Source: Pseudomonas sp. KNUC1026 (GTDB lineage: Bacteria > Pseudomonadota > Gammaproteobacteria > Pseudomonadales > Pseudomonadaceae). Taken from it: 64,000 nucleotides of DNA. This document shows positions 50,392 to 59,227 of this stretch, in pieces. The notes below the pieces were generated by a model. That model was not told the origin of the DNA and did not search any database. It worked only from the letters and a program-made list of their open reading frames with translations. Made by a program: the position numbers and the translations under genes. The stretch spans positions 2,604,001 to 2,668,000 of the forward strand of contig NZ_CP087138.1 of assembly GCF_021650705.1 (NCBI RefSeq), in the 5' to 3' direction. Numbering within the stretch: position 1 is the first letter of the stretch; each line of letters starts with the position of its first letter.

Positions 50392-50427
50392 AAAAGGAGA
50401 AGCACGCCATGGCGTACCTCTCCCCTT
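50392..50427 (-). terminator. Terminator hairpin between fliC and flaG
   Basis: On the minus strand AAGGGGAGAGG, the palindrome ACGCCATGGCGT and CTTCTCCTTTT form a long, slightly imperfect hairpin ending in a T-run. It would cap the abundant fliC transcript and limit flaG expression. Confidence 0.75.
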
Positions 50428-50441
50428 GGTGCCGGTTGCTA

Positions 50442-51293
50442 TTACTGCAGGAGTTTCAGGACGGCGTTCGGCAGTTGGTTGGCCTGGGCCAATACTGCGG
50501 TCGAGGCCTGTTGCAGAGTTTGCTGCTTGGTCAGCTCAGCGGTCTCGGCAGCGAAGTCGGTGTCCTGTACGCGGCCCAGTGCAGCGGAGGCGTTCTGGTT
50601 GACGTTCTGCAGGTTCGAGATGGTCGAGCTGAAGCGGTTTTGTGCAGCACCCAGGTCCGCACGGGTGGAGTTGATGGTCTTCAGTGCAGCGTCGATGGCG
50701 GTGATGGCCGAGTCGACGTTGGTGTGCGCGGCGCTGTTCGAGGTACCGGAGATCGAAACGCTGCCGCTGGCAACGCTCAGGCTGGTGGCGTCGAAACCGC
50801 CGGTCAGCGAGAGGCTGATGTGGTCAGCAGAAGTGGTGTTCGAGCCAACCTGGAACTGCATGGTGCCGGCGGTGCCGTCGAGCAGGTTCTTGCCGTTGAG
50901 GTTGGTGCTCTTCGAGATACGGGTCAGTTCGTCCGACATCTGGCCGAATTCGGCGTTCAGAGCGGTACGGTCAGCGGTGCCGTTGGAGTCGTTGCGGGAC
51001 TGAACAGCCAGTTCACGCATACGTTGCAGGATGTTGGTCGACTCTTGCAGCGCACCTTCAGCGGTCTGAGCGATCGAGATACCGTCGTTGGCGTTTTTGA
51101 TCGCCATGGTCTGGCCTTTGATCTGGCTGGTCATGCGGGTAGCGATCTGCAGGCCAGCGGCGTCGTCTTTGGCGCTGTTGATTTTCAGGCCCGAAGACAG
51201 GCGAGTCATCGAAGTGGCCAGAGCGTCAGACGATTTGCTCAGGTTTTTCTGAATTGCCAGGGAGGCGGTGTTGGTGTTTACGGTCAAAGCCAT
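50442..51293 (-). CDS. fliC: Flagellin
   Basis: A 283-residue flagellin, the filament subunit, of the short type found in P. fluorescens and P. syringae. Conserved D0/D1 segments begin [20 protein letters not shown] and end in a helical C-terminus with [20 protein letters not shown]. Residues 30-51 correspond to the plant-recognised flg22 epitope (core [14 protein letters not shown]). The Ser/Thr-rich centre ([14 protein letters not shown]) is where O-linked glycans would be attached by the adjacent glycosylation genes. A sigma-28 promoter precedes it. Confidence 0.97.
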   Translation of the reverse strand: MALTVNTNTASLAIQKNLSKSSDALATSMTRLSSGLKINSAKDDAAGLQIATRMTSQIKGQTMAIKNANDGISIAQTAEGALQESTNILQRMRELAVQSRNDSNGTADRTALNAEFGQMSDELTRISKSTNLNGKNLLDGTAGTMQFQVGSNTTSADHISLSLTGGFDATSLSVASGSVSISGTSNSAAHTNVDSAITAIDAALKTINSTRADLGAAQNRFSSTISNLQNVNQNASAALGRVQDTDFAAETAELTKQQTLQQASTAVLAQANQLPNAVLKLLQ

Positions 51294-51386
51294 GACGAAA
51301 TTCCTCGTAGATGGGGATGCTGCTTCACTTTGGCTTCCGGCCCTGGCATGTCGCGCCGGGTGTGGCCTAGAGAACCTTCGTAATAG

Positions 51387-51413
51387 TTATCGTCGTATCC
51401 GGTGGTTGCTTGA
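51387..51413 (-). promoter_or_regulatory. Sigma-28 (FliA) promoter of fliC
   Basis: On the minus strand TCAAGCAA and GACGATAA are separated by exactly 11 nt, matching the TAAAGTTT-N11-GCCGATAA consensus well. It lies about 95 nt before the fliC start, typical of a class IV flagellin promoter. Confidence 0.88.
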
Positions 51414-51584
51414 GGGCTTTTGGCAATTTTTTTTACCGACCCTTATTTGCTTTCGAATCAACCACTTGGCAACGAACGACAGCATCCCGGAAAAGCCCTT
51501 CTGGCCATTTTGTGAACCAGTTCCGCTTTTACCTGGCCGCCTGCCGGCTGCCCCACGACGCGAGAAGGAAGAAGGCCCTGGGCT

Positions 51585-51845
51585 TCAGGAGAATGCCCGG
51601 AAAATTTCAACCAGCTCGTACTGAAGGTCATCGGCCACTGCCAGCCAATCCTGAGCCTGTTGATGTGAAAAGATCGCCGAGAGGACGAACGGCCATTGTT
51701 CGGCCACTACGGGAGGGGCGCCGGCGAGCAGGGGCGCGGCGCGGTCCAGCAAATCCACCATCAGCAGCGCTGCCTCGATTTCCCGGGCCAGGCGAAACAG
51801 CCCGGCGCAGCGCACCAGCTCATCGACAAGGGTGGGCTCAGGCAT
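51585..51845 (-). CDS. Small unknown protein coupled to the flagellin glycosylation genes
   Basis: An 86-residue, leucine- and alanine-rich helical protein starting MPEPTLVDELVRCAGLFRLA. No signal peptide or recognised domain. Its ATG overlaps the end of the DUF115 transferase gene by 8 nt, so it is translationally coupled to it. fliC lies 290 nt further on. A helper or chaperone role in flagellin modification is only an inference from position. Confidence 0.6.
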   Translation of the reverse strand: MPEPTLVDELVRCAGLFRLAREIEAALLMVDLLDRAAPLLAGAPPVVAEQWPFVLSAIFSHQQAQDWLAVADDLQYELVEIFRAFS

Positions 51846-53127
51846 CGAAGGGCTCCGGCAGGATCTCGCAACCGGCGATGGCAGCGCCGTCGCGGCTGGT
51901 GTTGATGAAGCGCACCTGGGGATGGCGCTCTATATAGCGCTCAAGTTCGCAAAGGTAGCTGCGGAAGTTGAGCTGGGTGCGCACGCGCTGGCCATGACCA
52001 TCGAGCACCCAGTGGCGAGCGTCGCTCATGGTTGGGCCGAGCTCGCCGTCCAGCCAGCCGGCGTGGGTGCGGTCGCCGGGGAAAGCGAAGTCGGCGCCGA
52101 ACAGCGCGACCTGCGCCGCCCCCATGCGCACCGCCAGGTCCACTGCCGGGTGGATCACGCTGCCGGCCGAGTGCAACACGGCCATGGGCTGGCGCTTTCT
52201 CAGTTGCTCATAGACCGGGCTGGTCGAACAGGCCACGTAGCGCGGGCCGCGCCAGCTCTGAATCATCTCCGGGGCCAACAGCGGCAGGTACACCAGCGTG
52301 ACGGCTTCATTGTTCTCCGCGGGCAGGTGCCGGTGATTGATGCGCTGATCGAGGGTGACCACGATGTCCGGGACGATGCCCCGATTGATCAATGGCCGGT
52401 AGGCAGTGTCGACCGAAATCAGCAATGGCCGCCCCGGCTGCTGCAAAAGCTTGTGCAGGTACTCGAAGTGCTGCTCCAGCGTCGGCCCGGTGGCAAGCAC
52501 GCAGGCACTGACGCCAGGGCGGCTGTCGAACAGCTCGGCAACACTTGAGTCTTGCGCCAGAAACGGCGCATTGGCCGCCAGCCGTTCGACGATCTCCGGC
52601 GCATCGGCATGAAAAGGCTGGTTGTTGAAGGCCAGGTGCAGCTCACTGACCAGGCGATCCCGCACCTTGGCATTGGCGTCGTCGGCCAACACCAGTTCCG
52701 GAGGTGGGGCAAAGAACGGCAGGCGCAGCTCGCCACCTTCGAAGGCCTGCGCCAGGTGCAGGCGCGGGTCGGCGAGCCAGTCGCTCTGATCCAGCAGCTC
52801 GAGCACCAGGCGAAACAGCGCCAGGTTGAGCAGGTAAACCTCCAGCCGCTGCACCGGCCGTTGCAACAAGGCGCGCGGCAGATCGCCAAGGCCCGGGCCG
52901 TAGAGATGAAGGCAGGGAGCGTCGGGGTAGCTCGCCGCCTGCAGGTTCGCCTCGGCGAGGCGATCGTGGCGGCTGCTGAGTTGAACGCCCTCCACCGAAA
53001 GGGTGGAGCCGAGCCCTTCTACAAGCTCTGCATTCAACGTATCTGCCGGGGCCTGCTCAAGCGCCTCTGCAAGCGCAGGCCAACGCGCCGCCAGCACGGC
53101 CATGTTCGCCGCCAAACACTCGCTCAT
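51838..53127 (-). CDS. DUF115 (MptE-like) motility-associated transferase, Maf-type
   Basis: A 429-residue protein with the DUF115/6-hydroxymethylpterin pyrophosphokinase MptE-like fold in its C-terminal half. Signatures are CVLATGPTLEQHFEYLHKLL, LLISVDTAYRPLINRGIVPD and VAIFGADFAF-like VALFGADFAFPGDRTHAGWL. Maf proteins transfer nonulosonic acids such as pseudaminic acid to flagellin Ser/Thr residues. With a complete-looking pse set next to it, that role is likely. It follows the ketoacyl synthase gene by 18 nt. Confidence 0.85.
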   Translation of the reverse strand: MSECLAANMAVLAARWPALAEALEQAPADTLNAELVEGLGSTLSVEGVQLSSRHDRLAEANLQAASYPDAPCLHLYGPGLGDLPRALLQRPVQRLEVYLLNLALFRLVLELLDQSDWLADPRLHLAQAFEGGELRLPFFAPPPELVLADDANAKVRDRLVSELHLAFNNQPFHADAPEIVERLAANAPFLAQDSSVAELFDSRPGVSACVLATGPTLEQHFEYLHKLLQQPGRPLLISVDTAYRPLINRGIVPDIVVTLDQRINHRHLPAENNEAVTLVYLPLLAPEMIQSWRGPRYVACSTSPVYEQLRKRQPMAVLHSAGSVIHPAVDLAVRMGAAQVALFGADFAFPGDRTHAGWLDGELGPTMSDARHWVLDGHGQRVRTQLNFRSYLCELERYIERHPQVRFINTSRDGAAIAGCEILPEPFDA

Positions 53128-53145
53128 CGAAGGCTCCAGCCAGGG

Positions 53146-54075
53146 TCAGCGGTAGAGGATAGCCGAACCCCAGGACAAGCCCACACCGAAGCCGCTGATG
53201 GCAACGCGGTGCCAGCTGGAATTGAACAGGTGACGTTCCAGCACCAGTGCGACGCTCGAAGAAACGGTGTTGCCGGTTTCGAGCATGTCCTTGACGAACT
53301 TGTCAGGCCCCTGCTCTTCGTCGAACCGCCGAGCCACCGCGTCGACGATGGCGGCGCTGCCCTGGTGGATGCAGAACGCGTCGATGTCGGCCGAGGCCAG
53401 GCCTTCGGCATCGAGCAGCTCGTTGAGGTGTGCCGGTACCTTGACCAGTGCAAAATTGAACACCTGGCGGCCGTTCATGTCGAACTGGCCGTCGGTGACC
53501 TTCAAATGCTCAGCGCCGCTGCCGTCGGTGCCGAACCGCGCACCGCCCAACTTCCAGGCCGGGTCCAGGCCCATCCAGGTGGCGGTGGCCGCATCGCCGA
53601 AGAGCATCGCGGTGTTGCGGTCTTCGGGGTTGACGATCTTGGAGTAAGGGTCGGCGGTTACCAGCAGGCCGTTTTTCAGGCCGGTGGCTTCCATGAACCC
53701 CTTGAGCGCGTAGATGCCGTAGACATAACCGGAGCAGCCCAGGGAAATATCGAAGGCGGCCACATGCGTGGGCAGGCCCAACTTGTGCTGAACGATGGCG
53801 GCAGTGTGCGGCAAGCCTTCTTCATCGCCGTTCTGGGTGACGACGATCAGGGCGTCGATACTGTCGAGGTTCAGGCTAGGGTTGCTGGCCTGCAGGTTGC
53901 GCACTGCGGCCACGCACAGGTCGGAGGTTTCCTGGCCCGGTTCCTTGCGCGGCAGGAAGGCCGAGCCGATCTTGCCGAGTATGAAGGTTTCATCCTTGCC
54001 GAATTTGGCGCCCTGGGCGTAGTTATCGACGCCGGCGCTGGGGATGTAGCTCGCAATGCTTTTGATGCCAATCAT
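53146..54075 (-). CDS. 3-oxoacyl-ACP synthase III-like protein in glycosylation island
   Basis: A 309-residue thiolase-fold enzyme of the FabH type. The Cys-His-Asn triad is present: Cys in DISLGCSGYVYG, His in AFCIHQGSAAI and Asn in LETGNTVSSSVALVL. In P. syringae and P. putida related genes (fgt3-like) lie beside flagellin glycosylation genes and may supply an acyl group that decorates the glycan sugar. A role in core fatty acid synthesis is unlikely in this setting. Confidence 0.88.
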   Translation of the reverse strand: MIGIKSIASYIPSAGVDNYAQGAKFGKDETFILGKIGSAFLPRKEPGQETSDLCVAAVRNLQASNPSLNLDSIDALIVVTQNGDEEGLPHTAAIVQHKLGLPTHVAAFDISLGCSGYVYGIYALKGFMEATGLKNGLLVTADPYSKIVNPEDRNTAMLFGDAATATWMGLDPAWKLGGARFGTDGSGAEHLKVTDGQFDMNGRQVFNFALVKVPAHLNELLDAEGLASADIDAFCIHQGSAAIVDAVARRFDEEQGPDKFVKDMLETGNTVSSSVALVLERHLFNSSWHRVAISGFGVGLSWGSAILYR

Positions 54076-54220
54076 CGTGGCTTCCTGAATCTTTCAACGT
54101 CCAGCGGTGCTCGGTGGCGGAGGCTGGTTGGAGTGACGGCGCCAAAGCCCCGGCGCGGCCTTATTTATCATGACATGACAGTAAAGATGCACGCCATGAC
54201 TGGCAGGTCACTCCGTGGCG

Positions 54221-55282
54221 TCATTTTTCTGCAACCGCAGGGTCGAGCAACGCCCAGGTGAGCGGCGTGCCGCGCGCGATGGGGCCACGGGCGCGGCTGC
54301 CCAGCACCGCATCCAGGTGCCTCGGCGCCAGCCCCAGGCCCGGGCGAATGGCCCGCACGCAGGTGGCGTCGAGCACCTCGCCTGCTGCGACGTCCCTGAC
54401 CACATAAAGCGAGCGCCGATACACCAGCGACTTGCGCTCGGCCTCGGTGGGCCCGTAATGCACCCGCCCGAGCGCCTGCCAGGCGCGCTCGGTTTCAGTG
54501 ACCAGGCTGGCAAGCTCGGCCGGCTCCAGTGAAAAGCTGGCGTCCACGCCACCGGCGGCGCGGCTGAGAGTGAAGTGTTTTTCCACCACGCTTGCGCCCA
54601 GTGCCACCGCTGCCACAGCCGCACCGGTCCCTGCGGTGTGGTCAGACAGCCCGACTTCGCAGCCGAACAGCTCGCGCAAGTGCGGGAGGGTGCGCAAATG
54701 GGTGTTGTGCGGGCTGGCCGGATAGGTGCTGGTGCACTTGAGCAGTATCAGGTCCTGGCAACCGGCGGCGCGCGCCGTGGCCACGCTCAGTTCAAGCTCT
54801 GCCAGGCTCGCCATGCCGGTGGAGATGATCAGCGGCTTGCCAGTGGCGGCCGCGCGGCGGATCAGCGGCAGGTCGGTATTTTCGAAGCTGGCGATCTTGT
54901 AGGCCGGCACGTCCAGGCTTTCGAGAAAATCCACTGCGCTTTCATCGAACGGGGACGAGAACGCCAGCAGCCCGTGCTTGCGCGCGCGCTCGAAGATCGC
55001 CGGGTGCCAGTCCCAGGGCGTGTGCGCTTGCTGGTAGAGCGCATACAGCGAGGTGTCGGCCCAGAGGCTGTCAGGGTCGCTGATGTGAAACTCGCCGTGG
55101 TTCAGGTCCAGGGTCATGGTGTCAGCGGTGTAGGTTTGCAGTTTCAGCGCGTGGGCGCCGGCGGCGGCGGCGGCATCGACGATCGCCAGGGCGGTGTCGA
55201 GCGACTGGTTGTGGTTGCCGCTCATTTCTGCGATCACCAGCGGCGCTTGGCCGGGGCCGACATCTCGATGGCCGATTTTCAT
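54221..55282 (-). CDS. pseI: Pseudaminic acid synthase
   Basis: A 353-residue NeuB-family enzyme that condenses 6-deoxy-AltdiNAc with phosphoenolpyruvate to form pseudaminic acid. The TIM barrel has VIAEMSGNHNQSLDTALAIV, ALKLQTYTADTMTL and IISTGMASLAELELS. The C-terminal SAF (antifreeze-like) domain begins near SLYVVRDVAAGEVLD. It overlaps pseG by 4 nt. NeuB proteins for other nonulosonic acids are similar; the full pse context supports PseI. Confidence 0.92.
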   Translation of the reverse strand: MKIGHRDVGPGQAPLVIAEMSGNHNQSLDTALAIVDAAAAAGAHALKLQTYTADTMTLDLNHGEFHISDPDSLWADTSLYALYQQAHTPWDWHPAIFERARKHGLLAFSSPFDESAVDFLESLDVPAYKIASFENTDLPLIRRAAATGKPLIISTGMASLAELELSVATARAAGCQDLILLKCTSTYPASPHNTHLRTLPHLRELFGCEVGLSDHTAGTGAAVAAVALGASVVEKHFTLSRAAGGVDASFSLEPAELASLVTETERAWQALGRVHYGPTEAERKSLVYRRSLYVVRDVAAGEVLDATCVRAIRPGLGLAPRHLDAVLGSRARGPIARGTPLTWALLDPAVAEK

Positions 55283-56304
55283 GCGTGTTCCTTCGAAGAA
55301 GTGGTAAAGGCCGCCAGGGCCTGTAGAACCCGGGCGGTGCCCTGCCCGTCCGCCAGCGCCCGCCCACGGGCGGCCATGGCCTGGGCGGCGTGCGGATCAG
55401 CCAGAAGTGTTCGGACAGCGTCGCCAACAGCCGCTCCGCTGAACTGTTCGGCATCGCCCAGGTAGCGATGCGCACCGGCAGCGTGCAGGCACTCGGCGTT
55501 TTCCCGCTGGTTGTCGGCAACGCTCAGGCACAGGGTGGGCACGCCAAGGGCCGCGCGCTCCCAACTGCTGCTGCCGCCTGCGCCCACGCACAGCCCAGCC
55601 TCGCGCAACAGCCTGGGCATCTGCTGGGTGAAGCCATACAGGCGCCAGCCTGGCTGGCTATCGACCAGCGTTTGCAACGCGGCCTGGTCGGGGTTGCCGG
55701 CACCGGCCACCAGCGTTGCCTGCACGCCTGGCACTTGCACCAGCGCGCGGGCGATCTTCAGTGTCAGCCCGCGCGGGTCGAAACCGCCCACGCTCACCAG
55801 CACGCGCTCAAGCGGCGGTGGCGGGCCTGGCGGGTGCGCGTAGTCAGGAGCAAGCAACGCGTAGGCCGGGCCCAACAGGCGTTGGCAACCGACGGGTAGC
55901 CAAGGCAGATAGCGCTCGGCGCTTGCGGTGAGGTTCTGATCGAGCAACAGGTCGCAGGCGTGCGGGCGGTCTGCCAGGTCGTCGATCACCATGATTCGCT
56001 GAGCCAATGCCCTGGCGCCCTCCTCCCACGGTCGTGCCAGCCCGTAGTGATCGACGATCAACCAATCGGCCACCCCGCCCAATCGTTCGCGCCAGTTGCC
56101 CCAGCCCGGCGCTTCGTCGCCGGGCCAGGGCAGCCAATGCGCGCCAACGGCCTCGATCTGCTCTGGCTCGAAGCCGGGCAATGGCTTGCACAGAAAGGTC
56201 ACGCGAGCGCCCCCGGCGATCATAGCTTGTGCCAGCACCAGGCAGCGGGCCAGATGGCCGCGGCCCAGGGTGGTGCTGGCATCGCAGCGCACCAGCACCT
56301 TCAT
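55279..56304 (-). CDS. pseG: UDP-2,4-diacetamido-2,4,6-trideoxy-altropyranose hydrolase
   Basis: A 341-residue GT-B-fold hydrolase that removes UDP before the PseI step. ATG 56304 reads MKVLVRCDASTTLGRGHLAR, the typical PseG opening. VLVSVGGFDPRGLTLKIARA and the C-terminal GAGGSSSWERAALGVPTLCL follow. It overlaps pseF and pseI by 4 nt each. No acetyltransferase (PseH) domain is fused to it. Confidence 0.92.
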   Translation of the reverse strand: MKVLVRCDASTTLGRGHLARCLVLAQAMIAGGARVTFLCKPLPGFEPEQIEAVGAHWLPWPGDEAPGWGNWRERLGGVADWLIVDHYGLARPWEEGARALAQRIMVIDDLADRPHACDLLLDQNLTASAERYLPWLPVGCQRLLGPAYALLAPDYAHPPGPPPPLERVLVSVGGFDPRGLTLKIARALVQVPGVQATLVAGAGNPDQAALQTLVDSQPGWRLYGFTQQMPRLLREAGLCVGAGGSSSWERAALGVPTLCLSVADNQRENAECLHAAGAHRYLGDAEQFSGAAVGDAVRTLLADPHAAQAMAARGRALADGQGTARVLQALAAFTTSSKEHA

Positions 56305-56999
56305 CGTTTCAACTCGCCGCTGTGCCAGAGCACTTGTTGCATCAGCTCGGCACGGTGCCAGTCTTCTGCGGTGTCGATGTCCTGCACACGATGGCGCGGC
56401 AGGACCACCGGCAGGCTGGCGCCGGAAAACACCGGCGTGCCGGCCAACCAGGCCTGGCGCCGGCCCCAGTAGAACTGCCCGGCGTCCTGATAGGCCGCGG
56501 GCAGGTCCTGCGAGCGCGTGCCGGCGTACTCCGGATACAGCGGCGCCACGCCGCCCTCGGCCATCACCAGTGCGCGCTGCACCGGAAAACCGAAGGCGCA
56601 CACGGAAAACGCAAAGTCATGCGACGGGCTGGCCTGCAACCGCTCCATTCCCTCACGCAGCGCTTCGGGCGACAGCGACGGTGCGGTGGCGTACAGGCAA
56701 CAAACCAGTTCGTGCCCCGGCAACCGGCGCGCTGCGTCGGCGACGACCGCCGAGGTACCGGTGTAATCGTCGGCAAGCTCGGCAGCGCGCATGAACGGCA
56801 CCTCTGCGCCTTCGGCACGCGCCACCTCGGCAATCGCCTCATCGTCGGTGCTCACCACGATGCGCTCAAAGCAATCGGACGCCTGCGCTGCACGGATGCT
56901 CCAGGCGATCATCGGCACGCCATTGAACAGGCGAACGTTCTTGCCGGGGATCCGCTTGCTGCCACCGCGTGCCGGGATCACCGCCAGCGGGCCGTTCAT
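56301..56999 (-). CDS. pseF: Pseudaminic acid cytidylyltransferase
   Basis: A 232-residue CMP-sugar synthetase that activates pseudaminic acid with CTP. The nucleotide-binding motif AVIPARGGSKRIPGKNVRLF is at residues 5-24. IVVSTDDEAIAEVARAEGAE and the C-terminal RVQDIDTAEDWHRAE segment are typical. ATG 56999 overlaps the pseC stop by 4 nt. Confidence 0.94.
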   Translation of the reverse strand: MNGPLAVIPARGGSKRIPGKNVRLFNGVPMIAWSIRAAQASDCFERIVVSTDDEAIAEVARAEGAEVPFMRAAELADDYTGTSAVVADAARRLPGHELVCCLYATAPSLSPEALREGMERLQASPSHDFAFSVCAFGFPVQRALVMAEGGVAPLYPEYAGTRSQDLPAAYQDAGQFYWGRRQAWLAGTPVFSGASLPVVLPRHRVQDIDTAEDWHRAELMQQVLWHSGELKR

Positions 57000-58150
57000 G
57001 CCGCGTGCTCCAGCGCACCGAGCAATGCGGCGACCACTTGATCCTGGGCAGCATCGGTCAGGTCGGCGTACAGCGGCAGGCTGATCGAGCGCTGGTAGCA
57101 CGCCTCGGCCTGGGGGAAATCGCCTTCGGCGAACCCGAGGCGGCGATACCAGGGCTGCAGATGCACCGGGTGATAGTGCACGTTCACGCCGATGCCGGCC
57201 GCGCGCAAAGCGTCGAAAATCGCCCGCCGCCGCGGCGCCGGCACCTGCACCACGTAGAGGTGCCAGGCCGATTCGGCCAGTGCCTGAGGCTGCGGCAAAC
57301 CGATGCCGGCCTCGGCCAGCAAGCAGGAGTAACGCTCGGCGAGCTGGCGCCGGCGCTCAACGAAGCCTTCGAGCTTGGCCAGTTGCGACAGCCCCAGCGC
57401 AGCCTGCAGGTCCGTGGCACGGTAGTTGAAACCCAGCTCGATCTGCTGGTAGTACCAGCCGCCCTCGCTGGGGCCCTGCATGGCGGCCGGGTCACGGGTG
57501 ATGCCGTGGCTGCGCAGCCGGCGCAGGTGTTCGGCGGTGGCGGCGTCGCGCACCAGCACCATGCCACCTTCGCCGGTGGTGATGATCTTGACCGGGTGGA
57601 AGCTGAACACGGTCATGTCGGCGAACGCGTTGCTGCCGACCGGCTCGCCCGCATAGCGCGCGCCGATGGCGTGGGAGGCATCTTCGATCAGAGTGAAGCC
57701 GTATTCATCGGCCAGCGCGCGCATGCCGCGCAGGTCGCAGCTTTGCCCGGCGAAGGCCACCGGCACCACCACCTTCGGCAAGGCACCCTGCCGCTGCGCG
57801 CGTTCGAGCTTTTCCCGCAGCGCCGGCAGGCTCATGTTGAGGGTGCCGGGGTCGATGTCGACGAAATCCACATCGGCGCCGCAATACAGCGCGCAATTGG
57901 CCGACGCAACGAAAGTGTTGGCCGAAGTCCACAGCCGGTCGCCGGGCCCCAGCCCGGCGGCCAGGCAGGCGATGTGCAGCGCGGCCGTTGCGTTGCAGAC
58001 GAATACCGCATCCGCCACACCGCAACGCTGCGCCACCGCGCGCTCGAAGCGTTCGATGGCCGGGCCTTGGGTCAGCCAGTCGGAGCGCAGCGTGTCGACC
58101 ACCGCCTGGATGTCCGCCTCATCAATGTGCTGGCGGCCGTACGGGATCAT
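56996..58150 (-). CDS. pseC: UDP-4-amino-4,6-dideoxy-N-acetyl-altrosamine transaminase
   Basis: A 384-residue DegT/DnrJ/EryC1-family PLP aminotransferase. The PLP-binding Lys lies in FSFHPVKIITTGEGG, and SHAIGARYAGEPVGS precedes it. It aminates the 4-keto sugar made by PseB. It overlaps pseB and pseF by 4 nt each. Confidence 0.95.
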   Translation of the reverse strand: MIPYGRQHIDEADIQAVVDTLRSDWLTQGPAIERFERAVAQRCGVADAVFVCNATAALHIACLAAGLGPGDRLWTSANTFVASANCALYCGADVDFVDIDPGTLNMSLPALREKLERAQRQGALPKVVVPVAFAGQSCDLRGMRALADEYGFTLIEDASHAIGARYAGEPVGSNAFADMTVFSFHPVKIITTGEGGMVLVRDAATAEHLRRLRSHGITRDPAAMQGPSEGGWYYQQIELGFNYRATDLQAALGLSQLAKLEGFVERRRQLAERYSCLLAEAGIGLPQPQALAESAWHLYVVQVPAPRRRAIFDALRAAGIGVNVHYHPVHLQPWYRRLGFAEGDFPQAEACYQRSISLPLYADLTDAAQDQVVAALLGALEHAA

Positions 58151-59145
58151 GCCAGGTGCTCGTGCAGTGCACGAATGGCCGGCACATCGAGAAACTGCGG
58201 GTTGGTGTCGGAGCGGTATTCGAAGTCCTCGGCCACCGGTACGCCAGCCTGGCCAGTGGCGTCGAGTGCAAAATCCACTTCCACCTGGGTAAAGCGCACC
58301 GCCGGCTGGATGGTGTAGTGCTCGGCGAATTCAAGGGTCATGCGCGAATCGTCCACAGGTACCATCAGCTCATGCATCTTTTCACCTGGGCGAATGCCCA
58401 CGGTGCGGTGCGGCATACCCGGCGCCAGGGCCGACGCCAGGTCAGTGATGCGGATCGAAGGCAGCTTGGGCACGAAGATCTCGCCGCCGTGCATGCGCGC
58501 AAAGCTGTCCATGACGAACTGCACGCCGTGGTCGAGCGTTATCCAGAAACGGGTCATGCGCTCATCGGTAATGGGCAGGTGCTCGGCACCTTCGGCCAGC
58601 AGGCGGCGAAAATAAGGCACGACCGAGCCACGAGAACCGGCGACATTGCCGTAGCGCACCACGGCGAACCGGGTGGCGTCACGGCCTGCAATGTTGTTGG
58701 CAGCCACGAACAGCTTGTCGGAGAGCAACTTGGTGGCGCCATACAGGTTCACCGGGCTTGCCGCCTTGTCGGTCGACAGCGCCACCACCTTTTGCACCCC
58801 ATTCTCGATCGCCGCTGCGATCACGTTTTCAGCACCGTTAACGTTGGTGCGGATGCACTCGCCCGGGTTGTATTCAGCCGCTGGCACATGCTTGAGCGCG
58901 GCAGCATGCACGACGAAATCGATGCCGCGCAACGCAGCCCTCAGGCGATCGCCATCACGCACATCGCCCAGGAAGTAGCGCATGCACGGCGCGTCGAAGT
59001 ACTGCTGCATTTCGTACTGCTTGAGCTCATCGCGCGAGAACACCACCACCCGCCGGGGCTTGTACTGCTCAAGCAGGCGGCGGATGAAGCGTTGGCCGAA
59101 CGAGCCGGTGCCGCCTGTGATGAGAATGGATTTTCCGTCGAACAT
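58147..59145 (-). CDS. pseB: UDP-N-acetylglucosamine 4,6-dehydratase (inverting)
   Basis: A 332-residue extended SDR and the first enzyme of pseudaminic acid synthesis. ATG 59145 starts MFDGKSILITGGTGSFGQRF, with the NAD-binding GxxGxxG. HAAALKHVPAAEYNPGECIR is the PseB-type signature, and AALSTDKAASPVNLYGATK-like ALSTDKAASPVNLYGATKLL carries the active-site region. It is the first of the five overlapping pse genes. Confidence 0.95.
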   Translation of the reverse strand: MFDGKSILITGGTGSFGQRFIRRLLEQYKPRRVVVFSRDELKQYEMQQYFDAPCMRYFLGDVRDGDRLRAALRGIDFVVHAAALKHVPAAEYNPGECIRTNVNGAENVIAAAIENGVQKVVALSTDKAASPVNLYGATKLLSDKLFVAANNIAGRDATRFAVVRYGNVAGSRGSVVPYFRRLLAEGAEHLPITDERMTRFWITLDHGVQFVMDSFARMHGGEIFVPKLPSIRITDLASALAPGMPHRTVGIRPGEKMHELMVPVDDSRMTLEFAEHYTIQPAVRFTQVEVDFALDATGQAGVPVAEDFEYRSDTNPQFLDVPAIRALHEHLA

Positions 59146-59227
59146 GTGGCTGCCCTGCTCCGGTGACAGATCTTTGACCCTCGTGGGGCCCATCCGGCTT
59201 CCGGAGCAAGATACAGGCCAGCGTGCC

